This document shows, piece by piece, positions 25,301-33,087 of a stretch of 41,957 bases of DNA. Each line of letters opens with the position of its first letter. Within the stretch, counting starts at the first letter, position 1. The notes beneath the pieces are model-generated. The model ran no database searches, was not told the origin of the DNA, and saw only the letters and a list, made by a program, of their open reading frames with translations. Source of the DNA: DAOTWP01 sp034435675 (lineage in GTDB: Bacteria > Chloroflexota > Anaerolineae > Aggregatilineales > Phototrophicaceae). The position numbers and the translations under genes were made by a program. The DNA lies in NCBI GenBank assembly GCA_034435675.1, contig DAOTWP010000010.1, positions 1-41,957 of the forward strand, written 5' to 3'.

Positions 25301-26626
25301 TTGGAAACCTTCAGTCTTGTGGACATGGTGCGCGATGTGCAGGTCACAATCCAGCCGCTGATCGCGAAAAATCACAACCATTTTGAGGTGTTGCTGGAAG
25401 AAGGCGTGGGCTTGATGTACGCGGATTTGACCAAAGTGCGCCAGACGCTGTTTAACCTGCTCAGCAACGCTGCCAAGTTCACCGAATCCGGCACGATTCA
25501 CCTGAAGATTGAACGGCGCCTTGACACGCAGTCGGAGCAGGACTGGATTATCTTTACTGTCAGTGATACAGGTATTGGCATGACGGAGGATCAGGTCAAT
25601 AAGGTGTTCCGCGAATTCACGCAGGCGGATGTCTCGACGACGCGCAAGTATGGGGGCACAGGTCTGGGGTTGACCATCAGCAGGCGTTTCTGCCAGATGA
25701 TGGGCGGGGATATTGAAGTGGAAAGTACGACGGGCAGAGGATCGAAGTTTACGGTATATTTGCCCGCCGTGGTACATGATCCCAGCAGAGACCGCAGTGC
25801 AACCGCTACGCAGGAGATGATCGCGGAGGTTGAGACCCCCACAGGTACTGCCGGGTTGGTGTTGGTTGTTGATGATGATCCGGCGGTCTGCGAACTGATT
25901 ACCCGCACGCTTAACCGGGAAGGGTTTCGGGTGGAGGTCAGTTATGAAGGCACGCAGGCAGTCGAACTGGCGCGGGCGCTCAAGCCCGATGTCATTACGC
26001 TCGATGTGCTCATGCCGTCAATGGACGGTTGGGCGGTGCTGTCTGCTTTGAAAGCCGACCCCGAACTGTCGGACATCCCGGTAGTGATGATGACCATTAT
26101 GGATAATCGCAACATGGGCTTTGCGCTGGGTGCTGCGGATTACCTGATGAAACCCATAGATCGTCGCCGTCTGGTGACTCTGCTCCAGCGCTTCCGGCAT
26201 CATGAGCCGGGCATGGGTGATGCGCATCCCGGTGGCAGCATTCTGATTGTCGAGGACTCCGAAGAGACACGTGAGCTACTCCAGCGGACACTGGAAAAAG
26301 AAGGTTGGCAAACCCACACGGCGGAAAACGGGCGCATCGGGCTGGAACAGCTTGAAACCCTGCTGCCAGATTTGATTCTACTGGATCTGATGATGCCAGA
26401 AATCGATGGTTTCGAATTCTTGCACCTGCTGCGGCAGAACCCGCTATGGCAGGGTATTCCGGTAATTGTGGTTACGGCGAAAGACCTCAATGAACAGGAT
26501 CGGCGGATGCTGGAAGGCAATGTCGAGAATATTCTGGAAAAAGCGGCGTACAGCCGTGATCAGTTGTTGAATCACGTATTGGAACTGGTGGTTGGTCGCG
26601 TTGGCAAACGGGGCGGCAACCCCTGA
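22376..26626 (+). CDS. Ammonium transporter fused to hybrid histidine kinase (Amt-HAMP-PAS-PAS-GAF-HK-REC-REC)
   Basis: This 1416-residue protein joins a full Amt/Rh channel (about 10-390, eleven spans) to a cytoplasmic hybrid kinase. Amt features: DFAG from 167 with first pore His H175, and VHLGAGIWG with second pore His H329, so the twin-His pore is kept. A HAMP-like linker (about 420-460) leads to PAS1 (about 462-580), PAS2 (585-705), GAF (728-870) and a coiled coil. HisKA has H912 in SHELRTP. The ATPase has N1031, DTGIG (1064-1068) and GGTGLGL. REC1 has D1210 and K1259; REC2 has D1337, T1367 and K1389. No Hpt domain is present. AAGGAAA precedes the ATG. Ammonium sensing is inferred from known Amt-kinase fusions. 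Confidence 0.93.
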   Translation: MTLGADAITQRIDIVWVLVCSGLVFLMQAGFLCLETGLTRSKNNINAAMKNLADFCITTVIFWVFGFGIMFGTSQGGLIGTSEFAFDFSIDRAQLFAFFFFQVMFCGTAVTILAGAVAERMRFPGYLLAALVGSALIYPIFGHWAWNTNDRILGDPTGWLNARGFVDFAGSSVVHSVGGWISLAMLLILGARTGRFPKDGPPRKIPGANVPLATLGVFILFFGWFGFNAGSTLQVNDQVPRIIVNTVMAASTGMVATLIIGWGVRRRAEIDLLMNGILAGAVAVTANCHAVSLPSAAVIGAIGGVVMLLVDALLIRLRIDDAVGAIPVHLGAGIWGTLAVGIFGDPALLGTGLAALDQIVIQLIGIIVAGLWAFGVTYLLFRIINRFYPLRVTVADEQIGLNVSEHGATTELLDFFMVMDEQSKTGDLSLRVPVEPFTEVGQIAQRYNTVMDALEQAITRTEAIVRSAMDGIITFARDALAIIAMNPSAEKIFGSPASQLVGSPVTYLMGSSDQQSQDAAVPVYQHLFSQLANASFTHELVGVRADGSLFPMEVQVTETNTAREAFYTGTFRDITDRKQAAAALERSERYFRLLIENATDLIAILGRDGTIRYLSPSIRRILGYEPGEMLRENLTAFIHPDDSAAFINTFVRTVQHPGIGPMIEFRMLHRDGSWRAIQAIGSNLLDETVVSGVVINSRDVTEAKAAEAAIRRQNAYLATLHETALALMNRLDVSDLLRGIVSRAAQMSATEHGYVYLVDGDEEIELKVGIGTFESSTGNRLRRGEGLAGTVWARNVPLVIDDYSIWAGRLVRQMYDSLRASVCVPLQSGGQAIGVIGLSHLDPALRFEDDAVALLARFAELASIALDNARLYSAAQQEILERIRTEEQLQEAKEAAEAANHAKSAFLANMSHELRTPLNAIIGYSEMLEEEADDMGYADFVPDLRKIQSAGKHLLDLINNILDLSKIEAGRMDLYLETFSLVDMVRDVQVTIQPLIAKNHNHFEVLLEEGVGLMYADLTKVRQTLFNLLSNAAKFTESGTIHLKIERRLDTQSEQDWIIFTVSDTGIGMTEDQVNKVFREFTQADVSTTRKYGGTGLGLTISRRFCQMMGGDIEVESTTGRGSKFTVYLPAVVHDPSRDRSATATQEMIAEVETPTGTAGLVLVVDDDPAVCELITRTLNREGFRVEVSYEGTQAVELARALKPDVITLDVLMPSMDGWAVLSALKADPELSDIPVVMMTIMDNRNMGFALGAADYLMKPIDRRRLVTLLQRFRHHEPGMGDAHPGGSILIVEDSEETRELLQRTLEKEGWQTHTAENGRIGLEQLETLLPDLILLDLMMPEIDGFEFLHLLRQNPLWQGIPVIVVTAKDLNEQDRRMLEGNVENILEKAAYSRDQLLNHVLELVVGRVGKRGGNP

Positions 26627-26637
26627 GGATTGGTGGG

Positions 26638-27021
26638 ATGGCAACCATACTGCTGGTAGAAGACAACGAAATGAATCTGGATATGCTGTCCCGGCGGTTA
26701 TCGCGGCGTGGATACAATGTGTTGATTGCGACAGATGGCGCTGCAGGGGTGAAACTGGCGCAGGAACACCTGCCGGATTTGATTCTGATGGACATGAGTC
26801 TGCCTGTGATGGATGGTTGGCAAGCCACCCGCCAGTTGAAAGCAGACACAAACACCCGGCACATTGCGATTATTGCCCTGACGGCACATGCCATTGCCGG
26901 AGATCGCGAGAAGTGCCTCGCAGCAGGCTGCGACGAATACGAAAGCAAGCCGGTGAAATTTCCAGAGCTGATGTCCAAAATTGCCCTGTTTCTAGGGGAA
27001 CCTGACGGCGCATCCGAATAA
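26638..27021 (+). CDS. Single-domain response regulator (CheY-like)
   Basis: This 127-residue protein is a lone receiver domain: E8-D9 acidic pair, phosphoacceptor D52 in LILMDMSLP, T82 in ALTAHA, and K104 in ESKP. ALTAHAIAGDREKCLAAGCD is typical of receivers that work with hybrid kinases. There is no output domain, so it must act by binding a partner or passing phosphate on. It begins 11 bases after the Amt-kinase stop and is surely co-transcribed. After it comes a gap of 224 bases with a long inverted repeat. Confidence 0.92.
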   Translation: MATILLVEDNEMNLDMLSRRLSRRGYNVLIATDGAAGVKLAQEHLPDLILMDMSLPVMDGWQATRQLKADTNTRHIAIIALTAHAIAGDREKCLAAGCDEYESKPVKFPELMSKIALFLGEPDGASE

Positions 27022-27043
27022 GAATCTATCCGTAAATTCATCA

Positions 27044-27145
27044 AGTCGGGCGAGGCATGTCCCTACAAGTAATTCTGATTTCTCAGATAGATACCAAGGG
27101 CAGGACCTGCCGCTGTGAAAGATGCCGCGCATGCCCTGCCCGACT
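27044..27145. repeat. Imperfect 16-base inverted repeat with inner palindrome
   Basis: AGTCGGGCGAGGCATG (27044-27059) and CATGCCCTGCCCGACT (27130-27145) are inverted copies differing at two positions. Between them GGCAGGACCTGCC (27099-27111) is a smaller palindrome. The whole 102-base unit would fold into one long branched hairpin. It follows the response regulator by 22 bases and could be a terminator-like structure or a non-coding repeat of the REP/MITE kind. GGGCGAGGCATG occurs in palindromic repeats common in Cyanobacteria and Chloroflexota (recollection, not tested). No second copy was noticed in this window. Confidence 0.6.
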
Positions 27146-27245
27146 AAATTTCACCCTGACGGACAATCCCGGTGTTCAAAAACAGGATTTCCGTATAGAT
27201 TCAAGTTGAAGGGTTACCGCTTAGAACAGCGATTCGAGGTACAGC

Positions 27246-30200
27246 ATGACAACCGGGTTGCCCGTCGCACCTCTTCCAGAGGTGATTGGCAGACGCTATG
27301 CGCTGCAAGAGTTGATCGGCGTGGGGGGAATGGGCGCGGTATATCGCGCGGCAGACCGCTTTACGGATCACCCTGTCGCGCTCAAGCGGGTGGTAACTGA
27401 CCGCGAACAGCTCAATCTGACTGAGAGTATTGATCTCGAAGATTTTCGGTTGGCGTTGGCGCGGGAGTTCAAGCTGCTTGCTTCCTTGCGACACCCCAAT
27501 GTCATCAATGTCCTCGATTATGGCTTTGACACCAGTCAGCAACCATACTTCACGATGGAACTGCTGGAAAATCCGGCGACGATTATCGAAGCGGGGCGCG
27601 CCCGTTCGCCTGAGAATCAGGTCGAGCTGTTGGTGCAGATGCTGCAGGCACTGGTCTATCTGCACCGGCGCGGCATCTTGCACCGTGACCTGAAGCCTGC
27701 CAATGTGCTGGTGACGGATGGCGTGGTTAAGGTGCTTGACTTTGGACTGGCAACCATGCGCGGGCGTGTCAGCGACAGCGAACAGTTCACTGCCGGAACG
27801 CTGGCATATATGGCACCTGAAGTGCTGATGGGACACCCGGCGAGTGAGGCATCCGATCTTTACGCGGTGGGCATTATTGCGTTTGAATTGTTTGCCGGGC
27901 AGCTTCCTTTCGCGGAAACGCAGGATGTCAGCCAGCTAATTAACAGCACGCTCTACGGCATCCCTGATACAGATTCACTTGACATCCATGTTGAACTCAA
28001 GCTGGTGATTGATCGCCTGCTGCTCAAAGACCCCTTCGCGCGCTATGCGACCGCTTCGGAGGTGCTTTCTGCCCTGAACGCAGCAGCCAATCGCCCGCTG
28101 CTGGCGGAAACTGAAGCCACACGCGAATCCTTTTTGCAGGCAGCGCGGCTGGTTGGCAGGTCTGCCGAACTCAAGCAGTTGTCTGCGGCGCTGGATCAGG
28201 CGGTGCAGGGCAGCGGTAGTGTGTGGCTGATTGCCGGGGAAAGTGGGGTTGGCAAATCGCGTCTGGTCGAAGAACTGCGCACGCTGGCACTCGTCGAGGG
28301 TGCGCTGGTCATGCGCGGGCAGGCTGTGAACGAAGGCGGCAGCCCATATGAATTGTGGCGACTGCCGATGCGCTGGCTGGTGCTGATTGCCGAAACCGAG
28401 AATATCGACGCCAGTGTGGTCTCGGCGCTGCTGCCCGATCTCAAGGTCGCGTCCCCCGCTGCCCAACCGCGTTCCAAATCTGGAGATGCACAGGAAAAGC
28501 TGGTACAGCTTATCGAAACAGTGCTCAGCCAGCAGTCGCAACCAGCAGTGTTTCTGTTGGAAGACCTGCACTGGGCGCGCAGCGAGAGCCTGATGATTCT
28601 GGCACGGTTGGCGGAGCGTGCCCAAAAACTGCCGCTGCTGATCGTCGCCAGTTTTCGTGATGATGAAACGCCCAATCTTCCGGAGACCCTGCCGCCTCTG
28701 CCGTTGATGAAACTCAACCGGCTGAACGATGCCGAAATAGCGGAGTTGAGCGAGGCGATGCTGGGCGAAGCCGGTAAACAACCGCATGTACTGGGCTTGC
28801 TCCAGCGCGAGACTGAAGGCAACGTGTTTTTCCTGATTGAGGTCGTGCGGACGCTGGCGGAAGAAGCCGGTCAGCTCGATGAAATCGGGCGGATGACCCT
28901 GCCGCAGCATGTATTTGCCGGTGGTGTCAAGCGCATTGTCGAACGTCGGCTGACGAAAATCCCGGCTGCGGGGCGCAATCTGCTGCAGGTTGCCGCTGCT
29001 ATCGGGCGCATACTTGATTTGCCGCTGTTGCGCACGCTTGAGCCGGCGCTCGATTTGGATCGCTGGCTGACTGACTGTGCCGATGCCTCTGTGCTGGAAA
29101 TCTTTGATGAGGAATGGCGCTTTGTTCACGACAAACTGCGCGACGGTTTGCTGACGCACCTGTCCGATAGTGAACGGCGTGCCCTGCATGCGCGCGTTGC
29201 CAGCGCGATGGAACGTTTTTTCACGGGTGCTGCCGAACAACCGGCGACGCTCGCCTATCACTGGGGACTGGCGGGTGATACCGCCAAAGAATTGTATTAC
29301 ACCGAGCGCGGCGCAAAACACGCGCTGGTTAGCGGCGCTTACCACGAAGCGATCAAGCTGCTGCGGCGCGGCGGCGAGCTGCTCAAGACCAGAGAATATG
29401 TTGCGCGCACGAACCCGGACGAAGCACAGCGCCACGAGGCGCGACTACGTGATCTGCTGGCAGAGGCACAGTCCGGGCTGGGCAACTATGACGGTGCGGA
29501 ACGGCTCTACCGCGAAAGCCTGCGTGCCTATGAGGCGTTGGGAGATCGTGCCAGTACAGCACATGCGCTGACCAGCCTGGGAGAAATTGCGCAAGCGCAG
29601 GACAATCCCACTGGCGCGAAACTGCTCTACGAACAGAGTCTGGCAATCTGCCGGGCGCTCAATGATCTGGCGGGGGTTGCGCGTAATCTGCACGGTCTGG
29701 GCAGTATTGCCTTTGATCAGGATAATCAGGAAGAGGCAAAGCGGTTGTATCAGGAAAGCCTGAATATTTCACGTGAACTGGGAGAACGTCGCAGCCGCGC
29801 GAGCACGCAGGATACCGCCGCCAGCAGCACTGAAGCCTACATGGCGGAGCGCCAGCGCTTGCTGGATGAGGTCACCGTTTATCGCCAGCGCAGTGACCAG
29901 CGCGCCGAGGCTGACGCGCTGATCCGGTTGGGACATCTGGCGTTCGATACGGGGCAGTTTGATACCGCCCGGCAGGATTATCGTAAGAGCATGGCGCTGC
30001 TGCGCCTGCTTAATGACCAACCCGGTATGGTGCAGCTCTATGCGCGGTTGGGGGCAGTTTGTCTGGCGCTGGAGGACTATGAACGGGGCTGGAATTATTA
30101 CCGCGAAGGGCTGGCGGTAGCGCAAACCCTCCAGGCAACTGCCGCGCAGCTTGCTCTGCTCAAGGGTACTGCAACCTTGTTGATTGCTGCGAATCGTAAA

Positions 30201-30395
30201 GCGCTGGCAATGGAACTGCTGGCGATTATCCTCAATCACCCTGAGAGCGATGAGGTGCTTGCGGATGACGCCGAACGCGAGTCGTTTGAACTCGAAGCAC
30301 AGTTGCCCGTTGATGCAGTTGAAGTCGCCTGGGAACGCGGTAAGACGTCTTCGCTGGAAGCGATTGTCACTGGGTTGTTGAACGCGCCGTTCTGA
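27246..30395 (+). CDS. Ser/Thr protein kinase with AAA-like ATPase and TPR domains
   Basis: The 1049-residue protein has three parts. A Hanks-type kinase (about 17-280) has the glycine loop GVGGMGAVY (25-33), K47 in VALK, HRDLKPAN (146-153) and DFGLAT (165-170), so it is catalytically complete. An ATPase module (about 302-680) has VGRSAELKQL, Walker A GESGVGKS (331-338) and FLLEDLHWA as Walker B. A TPR array follows (about 690-1000), for example NYDGAERLYRESLRAYEALG and GDRASTAHALTSLGEIAQAQ. This is the architecture of large bacterial STKs with a STAND-like ATPase and no membrane span. GAGGT (27236-27240) lies 5 bases before the ATG. It lies just after the Amt-kinase cassette, but a shared transcript is uncertain. 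Confidence 0.92.
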   Translation: MTTGLPVAPLPEVIGRRYALQELIGVGGMGAVYRAADRFTDHPVALKRVVTDREQLNLTESIDLEDFRLALAREFKLLASLRHPNVINVLDYGFDTSQQPYFTMELLENPATIIEAGRARSPENQVELLVQMLQALVYLHRRGILHRDLKPANVLVTDGVVKVLDFGLATMRGRVSDSEQFTAGTLAYMAPEVLMGHPASEASDLYAVGIIAFELFAGQLPFAETQDVSQLINSTLYGIPDTDSLDIHVELKLVIDRLLLKDPFARYATASEVLSALNAAANRPLLAETEATRESFLQAARLVGRSAELKQLSAALDQAVQGSGSVWLIAGESGVGKSRLVEELRTLALVEGALVMRGQAVNEGGSPYELWRLPMRWLVLIAETENIDASVVSALLPDLKVASPAAQPRSKSGDAQEKLVQLIETVLSQQSQPAVFLLEDLHWARSESLMILARLAERAQKLPLLIVASFRDDETPNLPETLPPLPLMKLNRLNDAEIAELSEAMLGEAGKQPHVLGLLQRETEGNVFFLIEVVRTLAEEAGQLDEIGRMTLPQHVFAGGVKRIVERRLTKIPAAGRNLLQVAAAIGRILDLPLLRTLEPALDLDRWLTDCADASVLEIFDEEWRFVHDKLRDGLLTHLSDSERRALHARVASAMERFFTGAAEQPATLAYHWGLAGDTAKELYYTERGAKHALVSGAYHEAIKLLRRGGELLKTREYVARTNPDEAQRHEARLRDLLAEAQSGLGNYDGAERLYRESLRAYEALGDRASTAHALTSLGEIAQAQDNPTGAKLLYEQSLAICRALNDLAGVARNLHGLGSIAFDQDNQEEAKRLYQESLNISRELGERRSRASTQDTAASSTEAYMAERQRLLDEVTVYRQRSDQRAEADALIRLGHLAFDTGQFDTARQDYRKSMALLRLLNDQPGMVQLYARLGAVCLALEDYERGWNYYREGLAVAQTLQATAAQLALLKGTATLLIAANRKALAMELLAIILNHPESDEVLADDAERESFELEAQLPVDAVEVAWERGKTSSLEAIVTGLLNAPF

Positions 30396-30521
30396 TCTAC
30401 TTGCGCGGATTGCTATAAACGGCGTGGGCTGGTCCCGGTTGCAGCGCATGCCAAGAACCAACCCTGCGCCAGAGATGCGGTAACGGCATACGCGCCGCCA
30501 GCTGCACCGTCTCACCTACTC

Positions 30522-31766
30522 CTACATGTTGGCGATGACCTGGGCGGCAAATTCGCTCGTCCTGACTTCTTTAGCGCCTTCCATCTGGCGCGCAAAATCG
30601 TAAGTCACGATTTTTTGATCGAGCGTTGTTTCATAGGCATGGGTGATCATGTCTGCCGCCTCGAACCAGCCGATGTGTTCCAACATCATCACGCCGCTGA
30701 ACAGCAGCGATCCGGGATTCACTTTGTCGAGATTGGTGTACTTCGGCGCGGTGCCATGCGTGGCTTCAAACAGCGCCACTTCGTCACCGATATTCGCCCC
30801 CGGCGCGATTCCCACCCCGCCTACTTCGGCAGCAATCGCGTCGCTGAGATAATCACCGTTGAGATTCGAGGTGGCAATAACGTCGTGTTCGGACGGGCGC
30901 AGCAGCATCTTCTGGAACATGATGTCGGCAATCGAGTCCTGGATCAGGATTTTGCCTTCCGGCACTTTGCCGTCATGTTTTGCTTCCACCTCCGCCCACG
31001 AAATAACCTGCTCTGGGAATTCCTGCGCGGCGACCTCGTAGCCCCACTTCTGGAAAGCGCCTTCAGTGAATTTCTGGATATTACCTTTGTGGACCAGCGT
31101 CACGCTGCGGCGTTTGCGTTCAATAGCGTACTGTATCGCCGCGCGCACCAGCCGTTTGCTGCCAAATTCGCTGATCGGCTTGATGCCCAGTCCCGCGCCC
31201 TCAAAGAACGATGCTCCCAGTTCTTCACGCAGGAAGCGCGCCAGCCTGGCGTTCTCCGGCGAACCCGCTTCATATTCGATCCCGGCATAAACATCTTCCG
31301 TATTCTCGCGGAAAATGACCACATCCACCTCTTCAGGGTGTTTCAACGGGCTGGGCACACCTCTGTACCAGCGCACGGGACGCACACACTGATACAGATC
31401 CAGCACCTGCCGCAGCGTAACATTCAGACTGCGAAAGCCCTCTCCCACTGGGGTCGTTAGCGGTCCTTTGATACCCACGACGAATTCACGCAGCGCGTCA
31501 AAGGTTACTTCAGGCATATAATTGCCGTCGTAGATGGTCGAGGCTTTTTCTCCGGAATAGACTTCCATCCAGAAAATCTTGCGTTTGCCATGATAGGCTT
31601 TTTCGACGGCGGCATCCCAGATACGCTTGCTGGCGGTCATAATGTCATAACCGATGCCATCCCCTTCGATGAACAGCAGGATCGGGTTGTCCGGCACGTT
31701 CAATTTACTGTTAGTTACAGTAATTCTTTGCCCGCCTTCAGGCACGGCAATTTTCTCAAACCCCAT
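30522..31766 (-). CDS. icd: Isocitrate dehydrogenase, NADP-dependent
   Basis: The 414-residue enzyme converts isocitrate to 2-oxoglutarate and CO2 in the TCA cycle. It follows the E. coli Icd type throughout: LLFIEGDGIGYDI near the N-terminus, RSLNVTLRQ carrying the substrate-binding serine that AceK phosphorylates in E. coli, and GNIQKFTEGAF. GTAPKYTNLDKVNPGS has the K-Y pair that selects NADP. AGGAG lies 7 bases before the ATG, and an extended -10 promoter is upstream. It provides 2-oxoglutarate, the carbon skeleton for ammonium assimilation. Its closeness to the ammonium sensor is suggestive only; it is convergent with the Ser/Thr kinase gene. Confidence 0.95.
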   Translation of the reverse strand: MGFEKIAVPEGGQRITVTNSKLNVPDNPILLFIEGDGIGYDIMTASKRIWDAAVEKAYHGKRKIFWMEVYSGEKASTIYDGNYMPEVTFDALREFVVGIKGPLTTPVGEGFRSLNVTLRQVLDLYQCVRPVRWYRGVPSPLKHPEEVDVVIFRENTEDVYAGIEYEAGSPENARLARFLREELGASFFEGAGLGIKPISEFGSKRLVRAAIQYAIERKRRSVTLVHKGNIQKFTEGAFQKWGYEVAAQEFPEQVISWAEVEAKHDGKVPEGKILIQDSIADIMFQKMLLRPSEHDVIATSNLNGDYLSDAIAAEVGGVGIAPGANIGDEVALFEATHGTAPKYTNLDKVNPGSLLFSGVMMLEHIGWFEAADMITHAYETTLDQKIVTYDFARQMEGAKEVRTSEFAAQVIANM

Positions 31767-31815
31767 AGTTGGCTCCTATGATGCAATTGGCTGTTCAAAA
31801 TCAACGCGCGCAGGC

Positions 31816-31821
31816 ATTATA
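31816..31821 (-). promoter_or_regulatory. Extended -10 element of icd
   Basis: On the minus strand ATGCTATAAT ends at 31816, a perfect TATAAT (31821-31816) with the TGC extension. The -35 region is weak. The icd start at 31766 lies about 43 bases beyond the expected transcription start. Confidence 0.5.
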
Positions 31822-31895
31822 GCATAGCCCTGCTGCGCCCTTGGCGAATTGGTGCTACACTCATCAGCGGATTGGTATCAACGGGGAGGTCGGTA

Positions 31896-33017
31896 ATGGG
31901 ATCAGCAATTATTGAAGTGGGCATTGGTCTTGTACTGGTTTACCTCGTGCTGAGTATTGTCATTACACAGGTCAACAATGTGATTGTCAACGTGCTTAAC
32001 CTGCGCGCCGAGAACCTGCGTAGTGAGCTGGAGAAACTGCTCAGTGACGAGGATCTGTCCGGCAAGCTGTTGACACACCCGCTGGTCAATCTGATTCACA
32101 ATCAAGTGATGCTTATCAAGCGTCCTGGACGGTTGGCACGCCTGCGGCAGTGGCTGCGTAAATTAATCGTGAATTTTCTCATTCCTGGTTCCAGGCAGTC
32201 TATCAATACCATGGGCGATACAACTGGCGTGTCGTGGATTGACCCCGAAGTCTTTGCGGACGCGCTCATTGATCTGGTGATCACCGACAAAGAGGTCCAG
32301 CGCAGGTTAGATGAACTGGCACCACATGAAGCTGTGCAGGTCTTGAGTACTTACATTCAGGAAAAAGTAACCGATACCAATCTCGAACGCACACTGGATA
32401 CAATGATTACCGCCGCCAAGAATCTTGACGACGCGCGCGCGAAGATTGGCGCGTGGTTCAACAACGGTATGGTGCAGGCAGGCACGGCATTTAAGGGGCG
32501 GGTGCAGTTTGTTTCCTTTACGATGGCACTGCTGCTCGCCGTGATATTCAATGTGGATACGCTGCATCTGGCGGAAACCTTCTGGAACGATTCGGCGCTG
32601 CGCCAGACTATCGTCGCTGTCGCCGAACAGACCATTCAGGACACCGATTTTGTAGCAGACTCATCGGCGAATTCTGGGGACATCCAACAAGAAACACAGC
32701 AGGTTCAGCAGACGATTGATTATCTGTTCGGATTGCGTGCCCCAATGGGTTGGGTCTATACCTTCCCGGCTGCAGGTGCAACCCAGGCGCAAATTGATCA
32801 GGCAATCTCGCCGCTCAATCTGTGGGCAATCCTGCCCGGCAGCCACGCTAACTGGATGGGCATGCTGCTGGCAAAGTTGATCGGCTTGCTGGCGACCACC
32901 TTTGCGATTATGCAGGGGTCGGATTTCTGGTTCAATTTGCTGCGCAACCTGACCGCGGCACGCAGTTCGGCGTCTTCATCAGCATCACAGCCTGCCGCTG
33001 GCACCAGCGCAGGCTGA
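31896..33017 (+). CDS. Uncharacterised membrane protein with three predicted spans
   Basis: The 373-residue protein starts with a span at about 5-29 (IEVGIGLVLVYLVLSIVITQ) and has a soluble helical region (about 35-205). A second span lies near 213-233 followed by NVDTLHLAETFW, and a third near 320-340 followed by GSDFWFNLLRNLTAAR. The tail is Ser/Ala-rich. I recognise it as a widespread bacterial family of unknown function with the conserved ends IEV-x-IG and FWF-x-LL. GGGGAGGT (31881-31888) lies 7 bases before ATG 31896; earlier in-frame codons lack such a site. It is divergent from icd. Confidence 0.75.
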   Translation: MGSAIIEVGIGLVLVYLVLSIVITQVNNVIVNVLNLRAENLRSELEKLLSDEDLSGKLLTHPLVNLIHNQVMLIKRPGRLARLRQWLRKLIVNFLIPGSRQSINTMGDTTGVSWIDPEVFADALIDLVITDKEVQRRLDELAPHEAVQVLSTYIQEKVTDTNLERTLDTMITAAKNLDDARAKIGAWFNNGMVQAGTAFKGRVQFVSFTMALLLAVIFNVDTLHLAETFWNDSALRQTIVAVAEQTIQDTDFVADSSANSGDIQQETQQVQQTIDYLFGLRAPMGWVYTFPAAGATQAQIDQAISPLNLWAILPGSHANWMGMLLAKLIGLLATTFAIMQGSDFWFNLLRNLTAARSSASSSASQPAAGTSAG

Positions 33018-33044
33018 GCCAGCAATAGCAGTGAAGCGTGCGTT

Positions 33045-33065
33045 GGGGCGCTGCGGACGCGCCCC
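33045..33065. terminator. GC-rich hairpin between convergent genes
   Basis: GGGGCGC (33045-33051) and GCGCCCC (33059-33065) form a perfect 7-bp stem with a 7-base loop, extendable outward with G-U pairs. It lies in the 70-base gap between two genes pointing at each other and may stop transcription from both sides. It lacks a T run. Confidence 0.4.
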
Positions 33066-33087
33066 TGCGTGCGCTACCAGGTCTGTT

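Noticed and set aside
27975..29435. Open frame of 486 codons antisense to the Ser/Thr kinase
   Set aside because: The plus-strand frame has continuous Walker, TPR and kinase motifs; the antisense product is Gln/His/Arg-rich with no recognisable domain.
30396..30521. Weak inverted repeat GGGCTGGT/ACCAACCC between the Ser/Thr kinase and icd
   Set aside because: The stem has an internal mismatch, a loop over 20 bases and no T run on either strand, so it is too weak to call a terminator.
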